Assembly: GCA_965212525.1 (NCBI GenBank)
Contig: CBDBVC010000019.1
Coordinates: 1-64,000, forward strand
Length of the DNA: 64,000 nt
Direction of reading: 5' to 3'
From: SZUA-38 sp965212525
GTDB taxonomy: Bacteria; Pseudomonadota; Gammaproteobacteria; Xanthomonadales; SZUA-38
In this document: positions 17,214-26,681 of the stretch, in pieces
Numbering within the stretch: the first letter of the stretch is position 1
How the letters are laid out: each line of letters begins with the position of its first letter
Program-made: the position numbers and the translations under genes
Notes under the pieces: generated by a model
What the model was told of the DNA's origin: nothing
What the model saw: the letters and a program-made list of their open reading frames with translations, nothing else
The model's database searches: none

Positions 17214-18638
17214 ATGAGTTCGAACAAGCCAAAAGCCAGAATTCTGGTGATCGACGACGACGAGTCGGTCTGTTCATCACTGGTGCTGCTGCTGAAGCAG
17301 AACGGCTTTGCCTGTTCAGCCGAGACTGACCCGACCAGGGCGCTGAAACGGCTTGAGCAGGCGGAGTTTGATCTGCTGTTGCAGGACATGAACTTCAGCC
17401 GCAACACCAGTGGTGACGAAGGTCTCGAATTGCTGAAGCAGATCCGTCAGCAACACGAGCAGCTGCCGGTGATTCTGATCACGGCATGGGCGACCATCGA
17501 ACTGGCTGTGTCAGGTATCAAGCACGGTGCCAATGACTTTGTTGCCAAGCCCTGGGACAATGAACAGCTGATTCGGGTCATCAGGACCAATCTGGAGCTG
17601 TCCCGATCTGAGCCGGTCACCGCCGATCGAGTCACGCTGGATGAATCCTACGATTTTGATCAGATCATTGGTACGGATCCGGCCATGGTACGAATCCTCT
17701 CTGTCATTGCCCGGGTTGCAAGAACCGATGCAGCCGTGCTGGTACTCGGTGAAACCGGCACAGGCAAGGAACTGATCGCCGACGCCATTCACAACAATTC
17801 AAGCCGGGCCAGCATGCCACTGGTCAAGGTGAATCTCGGTGGTATTCCCGCTTCTCTGTTTGAATCGGAGATGTTTGGCCACGTCCGTGGCGCCTTCACC
17901 GATGCGCATCGTGATCGTCAGGGTCGTTTCGAACAGGCCAATGGGGGCACGCTGTTTCTCGATGAAATAGGCGATCTCGATCAGGCCAGCCAGGCAAAAC
18001 TGTTGCGCGTACTGCAGGATCAACAGTATCAGGCCGTTGGTGATTCAACCACACGCCGCGCCGATGTGCGCATCGTTTCTGCCACCTCCAGACCATTGTC
18101 AGAACTGGTTGCCAGCGGTCACTTTCGTGAAGACCTGCTGTATCGACTGAATCTGATCACTGTGGAATTGCCGCCTCTGCGATCCCGGCGATCCGATATT
18201 GCGCAGATGGCGGACCGGTTTCTCAGCGAAATACGCAACCGATATCAGCTGGAGACGCGGCAGTTTTCGGATTCGGCCCTGAGCTGGCTGAAACGTCAGC
18301 AGTGGCCAGGCAACGTTCGGCAACTGAAACAGACCATCGAGCGCACGGTACTGATGTCGGATGGAACAGAACTGAACGAGCAGGACCTGATTCAGTCGGG
18401 GGCGATCGGATCGGCCGATGCCGACTGCCATGATGATCATCAGACCATCGGCAATGGCATGACGCTGGATCAGGTGCAGAGCATGATGATACGTGCCAGT
18501 CTGGATCGGCATGAGGGCAATATATCGCGTACCGCCGACGAACTCGGCATCAGCCGCGCTGCACTCTATCGTCGTCTTGAAAAATACGGCATCGAATCGA
18601 TCGAGGAATCCCCGGACGATGACCCGGCACAGCGCTGA
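17214..18638 (+). CDS. Sigma-54-dependent response regulator (NtrC family)
   Basis: 474 residues, starting three bases after the permease stop. Receiver domain with acidic pocket IDDDES, phospho-acceptor Asp58 in LLQDMN and Lys112 in AKPWD; AAA+ domain with Walker A GETGTGKE (179-186), Walker B TLFLDEIGD and arginine fingers; C-terminal Fis-type HTH (SRTADELGISRAALYRRLEKYGI). The sigma-54 contact loop reads GAFTDA (226-231) in place of canonical GAFTGA. It should activate the -24/-12 promoter at 12788 from the palindrome at 12685, making the operon self-activating. Confidence 0.92.
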   Translation: MSSNKPKARILVIDDDESVCSSLVLLLKQNGFACSAETDPTRALKRLEQAEFDLLLQDMNFSRNTSGDEGLELLKQIRQQHEQLPVILITAWATIELAVSGIKHGANDFVAKPWDNEQLIRVIRTNLELSRSEPVTADRVTLDESYDFDQIIGTDPAMVRILSVIARVARTDAAVLVLGETGTGKELIADAIHNNSSRASMPLVKVNLGGIPASLFESEMFGHVRGAFTDAHRDRQGRFEQANGGTLFLDEIGDLDQASQAKLLRVLQDQQYQAVGDSTTRRADVRIVSATSRPLSELVASGHFREDLLYRLNLITVELPPLRSRRSDIAQMADRFLSEIRNRYQLETRQFSDSALSWLKRQQWPGNVRQLKQTIERTVLMSDGTELNEQDLIQSGAIGSADADCHDDHQTIGNGMTLDQVQSMMIRASLDRHEGNISRTADELGISRAALYRRLEKYGIESIEESPDDDPAQR

Positions 18639-18683
18639 ATCCACTGCCTGCTTGATCCTGCCTGACCTGCACCGTATGTTGAC

Positions 18684-20048
18684 ATGATGAAGCGCTCCCG
18701 CAGTTTCCTGATCCTGTACCTGGCAGCTGTTCACCTGGCTGTCCTGGTGGTGATCTTTCTCTACAAGGATGCCGTCGGACTGTGGTTTTTTGCCATCGAA
18801 GCGACCTTGCTGGTGAGCTGGCTAATCGGGCTTTGGCTGGTCAGGCGGGCCACGGCACCGGCCGAATTGCTTGAATCGTTCTCTTCTCTGCTGGAGGAAT
18901 CGGAATTCACCACGCGCCTTTCGCCAACAGGCTTTGCCGAATCGGATGCCATCATCGATGTCTATAACCGCATGCTGGAAACGCTGCACGATGAATACCT
19001 TCGAATTGGCGAACAACGTGGATTTTTCGAACAGTTCCTGCTGACTGCACCCGTGGGCGTGCTGATCCTGGATTTTGATCAGGCTATTTCCGTTGCCAAC
19101 CCGATGGTGTGCCAGTTGATGGGCACCGATGCCGAATCGCTGCAGGGAAGGAAACTGGCCGGTCTGGATCAGGCACTGGCGAAACAGCTGCAACAGATGG
19201 GGGACAACAGTGAAACCATCATTGGTCATTCGGGAACACGCCGGATCAGAATCCAGAAATCGGCATTCAGGGACAGGGGCTTCGAACGCGCCTTCTACCT
19301 GTTCGAGGAACTCACCCGGGTTCTGGCCGACAGTGAGAAACAGGCCTATGAAAAGCTGATACGAACCATGTCTCATGAGGTCAACAACACCGTGGCCTCG
19401 ACAAGCTCATTACTGCAGAGCTGTCTGAACTATGCCGATCAGCTCAATGCCCAGGACGAAGGCGACTATCGCACTGCACTGGATGTCGCGATCCGCCGAA
19501 ACCAGCGTCTGAACGAGTTCATGAAGGCCTATGCCGACGTGGTCAAATTGCCTGCACCACACAAACGTGAGACAGATCTTGTCGCCATGCTGGATCAGAT
19601 GATGATCATGTTCCGTGCCGAATCCGATCAGCGCTCCATCGAGTGGGTGGCCGAGTATGGGAAAACACCGCTCATGCTGATGCTCGATCGTAATCTGATC
19701 GAACAGGCACTGATCAATATCTGCCGCAATGCCATGGACGCCATCGGCAACGGCGGCCGTATCACCGTCTCGGTAACCAATCGCAGAAACCCACATCTGA
19801 TCAATGGCGGTTCGGATCGCAATTCAGTCTGCCTGGCCATCATCGATTCTGCCGATGGGCTGGCCGACAAGGATATCAGCCAGCTGTTCTCACCGTTCTA
19901 CACCACACGACAGACCGGACAGGGCATTGGCCTGACTCTGGTCAAGGAGATCCTGACCGGCCACGGATTCGCCTACGATCTGCGTCGCAGGGATGATGAG
20001 CAGACCGAATTCCTGGTCTGGATGACAGGCAGCGGTAATCTTGAGTAG
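18684..20048 (+). CDS. Membrane sensor histidine kinase, partner of the NtrC-type regulator
   Basis: 454 residues. Two N-terminal transmembrane helices (about 8-28 and 33-55) with almost no periplasmic loop, a short linker, a PAS-like domain (about 112-210), HisKA-type box with His231 in RTMSHEVNN, and an ATPase domain with N-box NICRNAMDAI, a G1-like motif SADGLADKD and G2 GQGIGLTLVKEIL. The tiny periplasmic loop suggests sensing within the membrane or from the exporter itself. It is 45 bases after the regulator and closes the operon at a terminator. Confidence 0.9.
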   Translation: MMKRSRSFLILYLAAVHLAVLVVIFLYKDAVGLWFFAIEATLLVSWLIGLWLVRRATAPAELLESFSSLLEESEFTTRLSPTGFAESDAIIDVYNRMLETLHDEYLRIGEQRGFFEQFLLTAPVGVLILDFDQAISVANPMVCQLMGTDAESLQGRKLAGLDQALAKQLQQMGDNSETIIGHSGTRRIRIQKSAFRDRGFERAFYLFEELTRVLADSEKQAYEKLIRTMSHEVNNTVASTSSLLQSCLNYADQLNAQDEGDYRTALDVAIRRNQRLNEFMKAYADVVKLPAPHKRETDLVAMLDQMMIMFRAESDQRSIEWVAEYGKTPLMLMLDRNLIEQALINICRNAMDAIGNGGRITVSVTNRRNPHLINGGSDRNSVCLAIIDSADGLADKDISQLFSPFYTTRQTGQGIGLTLVKEILTGHGFAYDLRRRDDEQTEFLVWMTGSGNLE

Positions 20049-20756
20049 TCAATCAGACAGAAATCGCAGGCAAAAAAAATGCCCCGGTAGGTGGTGTTGG
20101 GGCATTTTTAAACTATGAGATGTTCGGTCTGATCGCGATGATACAGACGGACGTATCAGGTGCGTTGGGTGGTGGTAGAGAGAAACGCCCAGCCACATCT
20201 CAACAAAACATCAAAAACCAGACTCATCCATACCAGTTATCAATGTTCTATTATTAAGGTGGATTTCAGCACCCGATTCTCTCACCCGAATGTGATTTTT
20301 TTTTGCATTGATCTGTCTGTGAAAGACTAATCCTGGTTCAGGCTCTGGCTTGCTGCCCAATCGTTTTCATGCAGCGCCGTGTCAGGCAGGTTCTGTGGCG
20401 CCTGAATTCAACTCCTGCTGATGCAGTATCTTCAGAATTCTTCTGATTGCCAATCGCTAGATTCATCAGACTCGACCATAAAAGTCTCTGATTATCCTTG
20501 CGGAATCCTGCGCCAGATTCGGTCATTGCCTGTCGGGCAGCGGAACGATCCAGGCCATTTTCTGTAACTTTCCTGCACTTCAGCCGTCACTAACCAAACG
20601 AGCAGAATCTGCGTCTAAGCTAGAGCAGAACAGCGTTTCAGCCGACCCGTGACCTACGACCTATATTACGTTTGGGAGGCGCATGATCACAGGTTCTGGG
20701 CTATAAAGTCATTCAAATTCAGATGCCAGTTCAATGGCACGCAGTGAGGAAAGATC
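20049..20756. other. 708-base intergenic region between two exporter operons
   Basis: The first 60 bases hold a terminator (separate entry). The rest is A/T-richer than its surroundings, with no convincing ORF; a 62-codon minus frame at 20338-20526 has no ribosome site or coding character. The promoter of the RND operon must lie here, but I could not choose one with confidence. Confidence 0.6.
20075..20109 (+). terminator. Rho-independent terminator after the sigma-54 exporter operon
   Basis: The stem AAAAATGCCCC pairs with GGGGCATTTTT around a 13-base loop, giving an A-tract before and a T-tract after. It can work on both strands. It starts 26 bases after the kinase stop. Confidence 0.85.
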
Positions 20757-21932
20757 GTGAAAAAGTTATTCAAGGTAATGGCCCCCGTCCTGGTACTCTT
20801 CATGGGTATCGCCACTGTCATGACATTGGGTGCAACCAAGCCCAAGCCTGAAAAGAAGGACGAAGCCCCCCGGCTGGTATCACTCTATGTTGACGAAGTC
20901 GTTGCCGATGAGGTGACACTTTCGGTCAACACCCAGGGCGAGGTGCGCGCCAAGACAGAGATCGATCTGTACCCACAGCTGTCGGGCCGTATTGTCTCGG
21001 TATCGACACAGTTTGCCGAAGGCGCTGCATTCGAGCCACAGGCCACCCTGATCAAGATTGATGACGAAGATTACAAGCTGGCACTGATCCGTGCCGAAGC
21101 GCGCGTGGCCGAGGCCAACGTCAAGCTCGAGATGGAAAAGGCCGATGCCGCCATCAAGGAAAAGCAGCGCAAGATGTACAACAAGAACAGTAACGTGGCT
21201 CCTCTGGCACTGAATCTGCCGCAGGTTAAGGAAGCCGAGGCCAAGTTGCGTTCAGCACAGGCCGATCTGGCAGAAGCCCAGCTCAACCTGGCACGGACAG
21301 AAATCAGCGTTCCCTTCAAGGGTCGTGTCATCACCAAGGACATCGGTGTTGGCCAGTACGTTTCACCGGGAACCAAACTGGGTCGTGTATTCTCGACCGA
21401 TACCGTTGAAATCGTTCTGCCCCTGACCGACTCACAGCTGGTCGAGCTGAACCTTCCCATCGGCTTCGAAGCAGGTGATGACAATGCACCCGTGGTCACA
21501 TTCTCAACCAATGTGGGCTCGGTAACTCACCAGTGGACCGGTCACATTGTTCGTACCCATGCCTCGATCGACGAGCAGACCCGCCTGATCTCCGCCGTGG
21601 CCGAAGTCAATGACCCCTACGGCACAGCAGTCACCAGTGGCATGCCACTGGCCGTTGGCATGTTTGTTTCAGCCAGCATTGATGGCGTCAATTCACAGAA
21701 TGCCCTGGTGGTGCCGCGCGATGCACTGCGAAACGAAGACAAGGTGTATGTCATCAACGAGGACAACAAGCTGGAAATCCGCACGGTTGCCGTGCTGTCC
21801 ACTTCCACCCAGCGCGTTCTGGTGACCGATGGCGTCGAGGCCGGTGAACGGGTGGTCACATCCAGCCTGCCAAACGCTTTCGAGGGCATGGCCGTTCAAC
21901 CCCTGACGCGTCAGATGACTGTATCTCTCTGA
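20757..21932 (+). CDS. RND efflux periplasmic adaptor subunit
   Basis: 391 residues from GTG 20757, with GAGGAAAG four bases upstream. Signal-anchor at residues 5-26, no lipobox. Barrel-sandwich halves flank a short alpha-hairpin (about 95-170, Ala/Glu/Lys-rich), then a beta-barrel (IVLPLTDSQLVELNLPIGFEA) and membrane-proximal domain (ALVVPRDALRNEDKVYVIN). This is the MexA/AcrA family that bridges an RND pump to a TolC channel. The pump gene follows after 45 bases; no outer-membrane factor is encoded in the window, so one from elsewhere is probably shared. Confidence 0.92.
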   Translation: MKKLFKVMAPVLVLFMGIATVMTLGATKPKPEKKDEAPRLVSLYVDEVVADEVTLSVNTQGEVRAKTEIDLYPQLSGRIVSVSTQFAEGAAFEPQATLIKIDDEDYKLALIRAEARVAEANVKLEMEKADAAIKEKQRKMYNKNSNVAPLALNLPQVKEAEAKLRSAQADLAEAQLNLARTEISVPFKGRVITKDIGVGQYVSPGTKLGRVFSTDTVEIVLPLTDSQLVELNLPIGFEAGDDNAPVVTFSTNVGSVTHQWTGHIVRTHASIDEQTRLISAVAEVNDPYGTAVTSGMPLAVGMFVSASIDGVNSQNALVVPRDALRNEDKVYVINEDNKLEIRTVAVLSTSTQRVLVTDGVEAGERVVTSSLPNAFEGMAVQPLTRQMTVSL

Positions 21933-21977
21933 TGACCTGACACAGGCATCGATCACTCGATCGAACAGGACAAACAA

Positions 21978-24900
21978 ATGAAAAGCATAATCAAATGGTG
22001 GGCCAATAACACGGTCGCAGCTAACCTGTTGATGCTCGGAATCTTCCTGGCAGGCTGGGCAGGCTTCTCACAGATGGAACGCGAGATGTTCCCGACAGTC
22101 AAGTTCCCGGGTCTGCAGATCTCGGTCAGCTGGCCGGGTGCGGCACCGCAGGAAGTGGAAGAACAGATCGTCACGCGGATCGAGGAATCGGTCAGCGACC
22201 TGGACAATATCGAATGGGTAAGGTCGACCTCCAGTGAAAGTTCAGGCCAGGTCTACATTCTGGCAGAAACCTCCGTCGACTTCGCACAGTTCATGAACGA
22301 TGTGAAAATACGAGTCGACTCCATCTCCACCTTCCCCGGCGACATCGAACCACCACGCGTGCAGCAATGGGTGAATCGTGATGAATTCATCCGGGTGGCT
22401 GTACACGGTGAACTCGAGGAGCGTGAACTCAAGCGTCTGGCCGAGTCACTGCGACGTGAAGTGGCTGCCTTGCCGGCAATCTCGATTGTTCAGCTGTTCG
22501 GCGTACGTGATGAGGAAGTTTCGATCGAGGTCAGTGAGGAATCACTGCGTCGCTATGGCCTCACCTTTGCCGATGTGGCCAGCGCGATACGCGGCAGCTC
22601 GATCAACCAGTCGTCCGGTTCGGTACGCACTGATGTTGGTGAATACCAGTTGCGTGCACGCAATCTTGCCGACACCGAACGCGAATTTGAAGACATTATC
22701 GTTCGACAGACCGCCAATGGTGGCACCATCCGCGTGGGTGATGTTGCCGACGTGGTCGACGGCTTTGTCGACGATGAAATTCTGGCCACGCTGAACGGCG
22801 AACCGGCGGTGCTGATCCAGGTCATGACCACCGAAATCATGGATATCGTCACCGCATCACAATCGGTTCGTGACTGGATCGAGAAGCGTCAGGAAACACT
22901 GCCTTCCGGTGTTGAGCTGACACTCTGGACAGACAATGCCGAAGCCTTCCAGGGCCGTATGGACACCATCACGTCCGCCGCGTTCCAGGGACTGATTCTG
23001 GTGATGCTGGTACTGTTGCTGACCCTGCGGCCCAAGGTGGCCTTCTGGGTGGCTGTGGGTATCGCCACCGCTTATGCCGGTGCCTTCATCTTTCTGCCGG
23101 CGCAGGGCGTGTCACTGAACATGCTGTCCACCTTTGCCTTCCTGCTGGTACTGGGGATCGTGGTGGACGATGCCATTGTGGTTGGGGAAAGTATTCATAC
23201 CGAATCACATCGCGAAGGCAGCAATGGCGGGGCTCGAGCCTCGGTGCTGGGTACCCAGCTGGTGGCCAAGCCGGTCATCTTTGCCGTGCTGACCACCGTC
23301 ATCGCCTTCCTGCCGTGGATTTTCATCAGCGGCTCCACCAGTGAATTCACTCGCCACATCACCTGGGTGGTGATTCTGGCACTGACCTTCTCACTGGTTG
23401 AATCACTGCTGATCCTGCCCGCTCACCTGTCGAAAATGCGTCCGCGCAAGGAAATGGGGCCTTTCGGTCGCTTCCAGAAGCGGATCGCCGACAGCATCAT
23501 CAGCTTTGCCGACAAGCGATACCGTCGTGTCGCCGCCTGGTCAATCAACCGTCGATATCTGGTTCTGAGCATTTTCCTCTCGGTACTGATTGTCGGCTTC
23601 GGCCTGATGTCCACCGGCTGGGTCAAGAGCAGTTTCAATCCGGAAATCGAATCGGATGAAATCATCATCAATGTGGTGTTACCCGAGGGCGCCCCTTACA
23701 GCCGCGCGCTTGAAATTCTGGCGCAGTTGCAGACAGCCGAAAAGCAGCTGGAGGAAGAAGTCAACACTCGTACCGCAGGTGAAGGTTCACTGATCGAGAA
23801 CTGGTATACGCGATCTCGCCGTGACAGCGTGATAGCGATTGTCAAACTGTCACCGCCCGAAGTCCGTGACATGTCTGCCAAGGACGCCACCCTGCGACTG
23901 CGTGAACTTATCGGCGAGATTCCCGATGCCAAGGAAGTGACGGTCCAGTACACTCTGGATAACAACGATCCCGGCTTTGAACTGTCGATTCGTCACCCGA
24001 ATCTGGATGTGCTGCGAGAGGCCACATACGAACTCGAAGACCAGCTGCGGACCTACGACTCCCTGTATGACGTACGCAACAACCTCGAAGGTGCCACCGA
24101 CGAGATCCGCATGACCCTGTTGCCTGGTGCCGAAAAGATGGGGCTGTCACTGGATGATGTGTCGCGACAGGTTCGCCAGGCTTACTTCGGCGAGGAAGTA
24201 CAGCGTCTGCCACGCGGTGGTCAGGACGTCCGGGTCAAGGTGCGATATCCGAAGGACTCACGCCAGTCAATCGAGAGCCTGAAAGATTTCCGCATCCGCA
24301 CGGCCGATGGTCGACAGGTGCCGATGATGTCTGTTGTTGAACTGGAATACGCACCGGGTATCACTCGAATCCAGCGCTGGAACGGCAACCGGGCTGCACG
24401 CGTCAGCGCCGACCTGAAGGACGATGTCCGCGATGACATCATGCAGGACCTGAACGAGAACTTCTTCCCTCAATGGGAGCAGAACTACCCGGGAATCGAA
24501 CGCGGTTCAATCGGTCAGGCTGAAGGCGAGAAGCGATTCATGGAAGAAGTGACCAAGCTGTACATGATCGCCATGTTTGTCATGTACATGATGCTGGCCA
24601 TTGCCTTCCGCAGCTACTCACAGCCTGTACTGATTCTCGTGGCCATGCCCTTTGCCTTCGTCGGTGCCGTGTTCGGGCACGGTGTCCTCGGTGAATCCAT
24701 GGCCATCTTCAGCTACTTCGGTATCGCTGCAGCCGCTGGTGTGGTGGTGAACGACAACCTTGTGCTGGTGGATTACTGCAACCGATTACGGGCACAGGGT
24801 ATGGCACCGCTTCGGGCAATCGTCGACGCCGGTGTGGCGCGATTCCGCCCGATCCTGCTGACCACCGTCACCACCATCGTGGGCCTGATTCCGCTGATGC

Positions 24901-25136
24901 TGGAAAAATCAATCCAGGCAGCATTCCTCAAGCCCATCGTCATCGCGCTGGCCTTTGGTGTCGGTGTTGCATTTTTCGTCACCCTGCTGCTGGTTCCGTC
25001 GATGTATGCCATTGGCACTGACCTCACTGCCTTCCGGGCCCGAAACAAGGCCCGGATCAAGCGCCTGTTTGGCATCAAGACGGCGGCCCAGGAAGAACTG
25101 CTTGATACTGTCATCGAGACAGCAACAGACCTCTGA
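21978..25136 (+). CDS. RND-family efflux pump, HAE1-like inner-membrane transporter
   Basis: 1052 residues, full length for the family. TM1 at the N-terminus (NNTVAANLLMLGIFLAGWAG), a porter domain, TM4 with the proton-relay pair in GIVVDDAIVVGE, a second porter domain, and the second helix bundle with GVVVNDNLVLVDYCNRLR. It is a proton-driven exporter acting as a trimer. The sequence resembles the less-studied environmental HAE1 branch more than AcrB, so the substrate cannot be named. It is co-transcribed with the adaptor and ends at a strong terminator. Confidence 0.93.
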   Translation: MKSIIKWWANNTVAANLLMLGIFLAGWAGFSQMEREMFPTVKFPGLQISVSWPGAAPQEVEEQIVTRIEESVSDLDNIEWVRSTSSESSGQVYILAETSVDFAQFMNDVKIRVDSISTFPGDIEPPRVQQWVNRDEFIRVAVHGELEERELKRLAESLRREVAALPAISIVQLFGVRDEEVSIEVSEESLRRYGLTFADVASAIRGSSINQSSGSVRTDVGEYQLRARNLADTEREFEDIIVRQTANGGTIRVGDVADVVDGFVDDEILATLNGEPAVLIQVMTTEIMDIVTASQSVRDWIEKRQETLPSGVELTLWTDNAEAFQGRMDTITSAAFQGLILVMLVLLLTLRPKVAFWVAVGIATAYAGAFIFLPAQGVSLNMLSTFAFLLVLGIVVDDAIVVGESIHTESHREGSNGGARASVLGTQLVAKPVIFAVLTTVIAFLPWIFISGSTSEFTRHITWVVILALTFSLVESLLILPAHLSKMRPRKEMGPFGRFQKRIADSIISFADKRYRRVAAWSINRRYLVLSIFLSVLIVGFGLMSTGWVKSSFNPEIESDEIIINVVLPEGAPYSRALEILAQLQTAEKQLEEEVNTRTAGEGSLIENWYTRSRRDSVIAIVKLSPPEVRDMSAKDATLRLRELIGEIPDAKEVTVQYTLDNNDPGFELSIRHPNLDVLREATYELEDQLRTYDSLYDVRNNLEGATDEIRMTLLPGAEKMGLSLDDVSRQVRQAYFGEEVQRLPRGGQDVRVKVRYPKDSRQSIESLKDFRIRTADGRQVPMMSVVELEYAPGITRIQRWNGNRAARVSADLKDDVRDDIMQDLNENFFPQWEQNYPGIERGSIGQAEGEKRFMEEVTKLYMIAMFVMYMMLAIAFRSYSQPVLILVAMPFAFVGAVFGHGVLGESMAIFSYFGIAAAAGVVVNDNLVLVDYCNRLRAQGMAPLRAIVDAGVARFRPILLTTVTTIVGLIPLMLEKSIQAAFLKPIVIALAFGVGVAFFVTLLLVPSMYAIGTDLTAFRARNKARIKRLFGIKTAAQEELLDTVIETATDL

Positions 25137-25160
25137 CATCCGGCAGCCATGTGACCTGAA

Positions 25161-25188
25161 AAGGCGCTGAGTTCAGCGCCTTTTTTTT
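25161..25188 (+). terminator. Rho-independent terminator of the RND operon
   Basis: GGCGCTGA / TCAGCGCC hairpin followed by eight T, about 25 bases after the pump stop codon. Confidence 0.92.
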
Positions 25189-25377
25189 AGGTGTCAATTG
25201 TCCGCGATTATCGAGCGTTGTCATCCAGTTTCAGGCTACGTCTAAATACGGATAGCAAAGTACCTCCAGCCCGGTAAGAATTGCCATAGGGGACAGCGGC
25301 GATTCTGCCTGAGCGTGATCAATGCGTGAGCTCATGCAGTCTGGCCAGGATAGAAATCGTGTGACGAGGGAGGCACA

Positions 25378-26481
25378 ATGACGAACTGGATCTGGCAAAC
25401 ACTGGCGATCGAGCCGACTAGCGATACTGAACAAATACGGGATGCCTGGCATCATCGACTGGAACGGGCTGACGACGAGAGATGTGCCGAAGAACTCCGT
25501 CGCATCAATGATGCCTATATTTCAGCCCAGACACTCGCCCGATGTGGCGAATTTCATTCATCAGACCTGACGTCTGAAGAGCAGAACAGCATCCATGAGG
25601 TGCTGGTCCGCACCGCCTGCCTGCTCTCTCACACGGCACAGATGCACAAACAATGCAGCTGGGAATTCATTCATGCAGACCCGCATCTGATACAACCCGA
25701 GTATCGCCGTTCACTCGGTAACCGCATGTTTCGCCTGTTTGATCAGCACAACCAGCGTTTCCGTCACCGTCGTGATGCCAGTCATCATATACCGGAGTTC
25801 ATCTTCCGGCTCTGCGGCACGGCATACGGATGGGATGACGGCACACTGGATCCAGACATCGTCAGCGAAGCCTTCTGGCCCAATCACATTCTTCACGCCC
25901 TGTCTGACAGGAACGCCGACACCGAAGACGATCGACCGCATCATATCGTGAAACTGGTTGATCACGGCGAGGTCGATGAGATTGACCTTGACCGGACGCG
26001 ACGGGTGATCCTCATGTCACCACTGGTGTTTCTGATGACGCTCATCATCGACAGCCTCATCGTCATGGTGCTGCCCTTTGTGATTCACATGCTGTTCAAT
26101 GGTCTGGATTTTGATCTCTCACTGAGATTTGTCGCAGCCTACTGGGTCGTGTTCGTTGTCGGTGGACTGGCTCTGCAATCGATCACTGACAGTGGTCCAC
26201 GGCAGGCATCACCTGCCAAACGCCTGCTTGACTACATGGTGACCGATGCCGAACACGAACCTGTCAGCCTGAAGGCCAGCCTGCGCTTCAACGGCCTGTT
26301 TGCGATCTGTTTCGTGCTGATTTTCACCGTGTTCAGTTTCACCCTGTCGGGGCTCAGCGTGTTGCTGGCAGCGCTGATTTTCGTGCTGTTCTCTCAGCGT
26401 CTGCTGAATCACGATGATTATCAGATCATCAACCTGACCAAGACAGCCGTCTACGACCTGCCCCATACCAGGACGCAGTGA
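25378..26481 (+). CDS. Membrane protein with N-terminal J-domain-like segment and C-terminal RDD-like domain
   Basis: 367 residues. Residues 5-60 resemble a DnaJ J-domain (LAIEPTSDTEQIRDAWHHRLE, then a helix with RRINDAY), but the HPD tripeptide that stimulates Hsp70 is absent. The middle (60-205) is soluble and His-rich. From about 210 there are four transmembrane helices with ASPAKRLLDYMVTD, resembling the RDD-family motif. RDD proteins are poorly understood; some are linked to ion exchange. A cytoplasmic adaptor-like head on a membrane RDD domain is unusual. ATG 25378 follows GAGGGAGG. It stands alone. Confidence 0.6.
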   Translation: MTNWIWQTLAIEPTSDTEQIRDAWHHRLERADDERCAEELRRINDAYISAQTLARCGEFHSSDLTSEEQNSIHEVLVRTACLLSHTAQMHKQCSWEFIHADPHLIQPEYRRSLGNRMFRLFDQHNQRFRHRRDASHHIPEFIFRLCGTAYGWDDGTLDPDIVSEAFWPNHILHALSDRNADTEDDRPHHIVKLVDHGEVDEIDLDRTRRVILMSPLVFLMTLIIDSLIVMVLPFVIHMLFNGLDFDLSLRFVAAYWVVFVVGGLALQSITDSGPRQASPAKRLLDYMVTDAEHEPVSLKASLRFNGLFAICFVLIFTVFSFTLSGLSVLLAALIFVLFSQRLLNHDDYQIINLTKTAVYDLPHTRTQ

Positions 26482-26628
26482 GTCAGAAAATATCATCAGC
26501 AACGCCCACAATACTGATGTCACACAACAGTCACGCAGTGTTCAGCGAAAGGTCATATTGAGCCAGTAGAATCAGATACCTGAAACACACTGTTGTGACT
26601 CACGGCCCTACCCTTCCATGAGTCCTGA

Positions 26629-26670
26629 CCGGCCTGACTTTCCCGCACTTGTCAGGCCGGTTTTTCTTTT
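26629..26670 (+). terminator. Rho-independent terminator in a 200-base intergenic stretch
   Basis: CCGGCCTGAC pairs with GTCAGGCCGG around a 12-base loop and is followed by TTTTTCTTTTTG. It lies 148 bases past the nearest plus-strand stop (26481). The stretch between also has the inverted pair CACAACAGT (about 26524) and ACTGTTGTG (about 26590), so a small RNA ending here is possible; a long 3' UTR is simpler. Confidence 0.85.
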
Positions 26671-26681
26671 TGTTTCACTCA

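Noticed and set aside
18099..18734. A 211-codon minus-strand open frame
   Set aside because: It is antisense to the NtrC-type regulator, which is complete.
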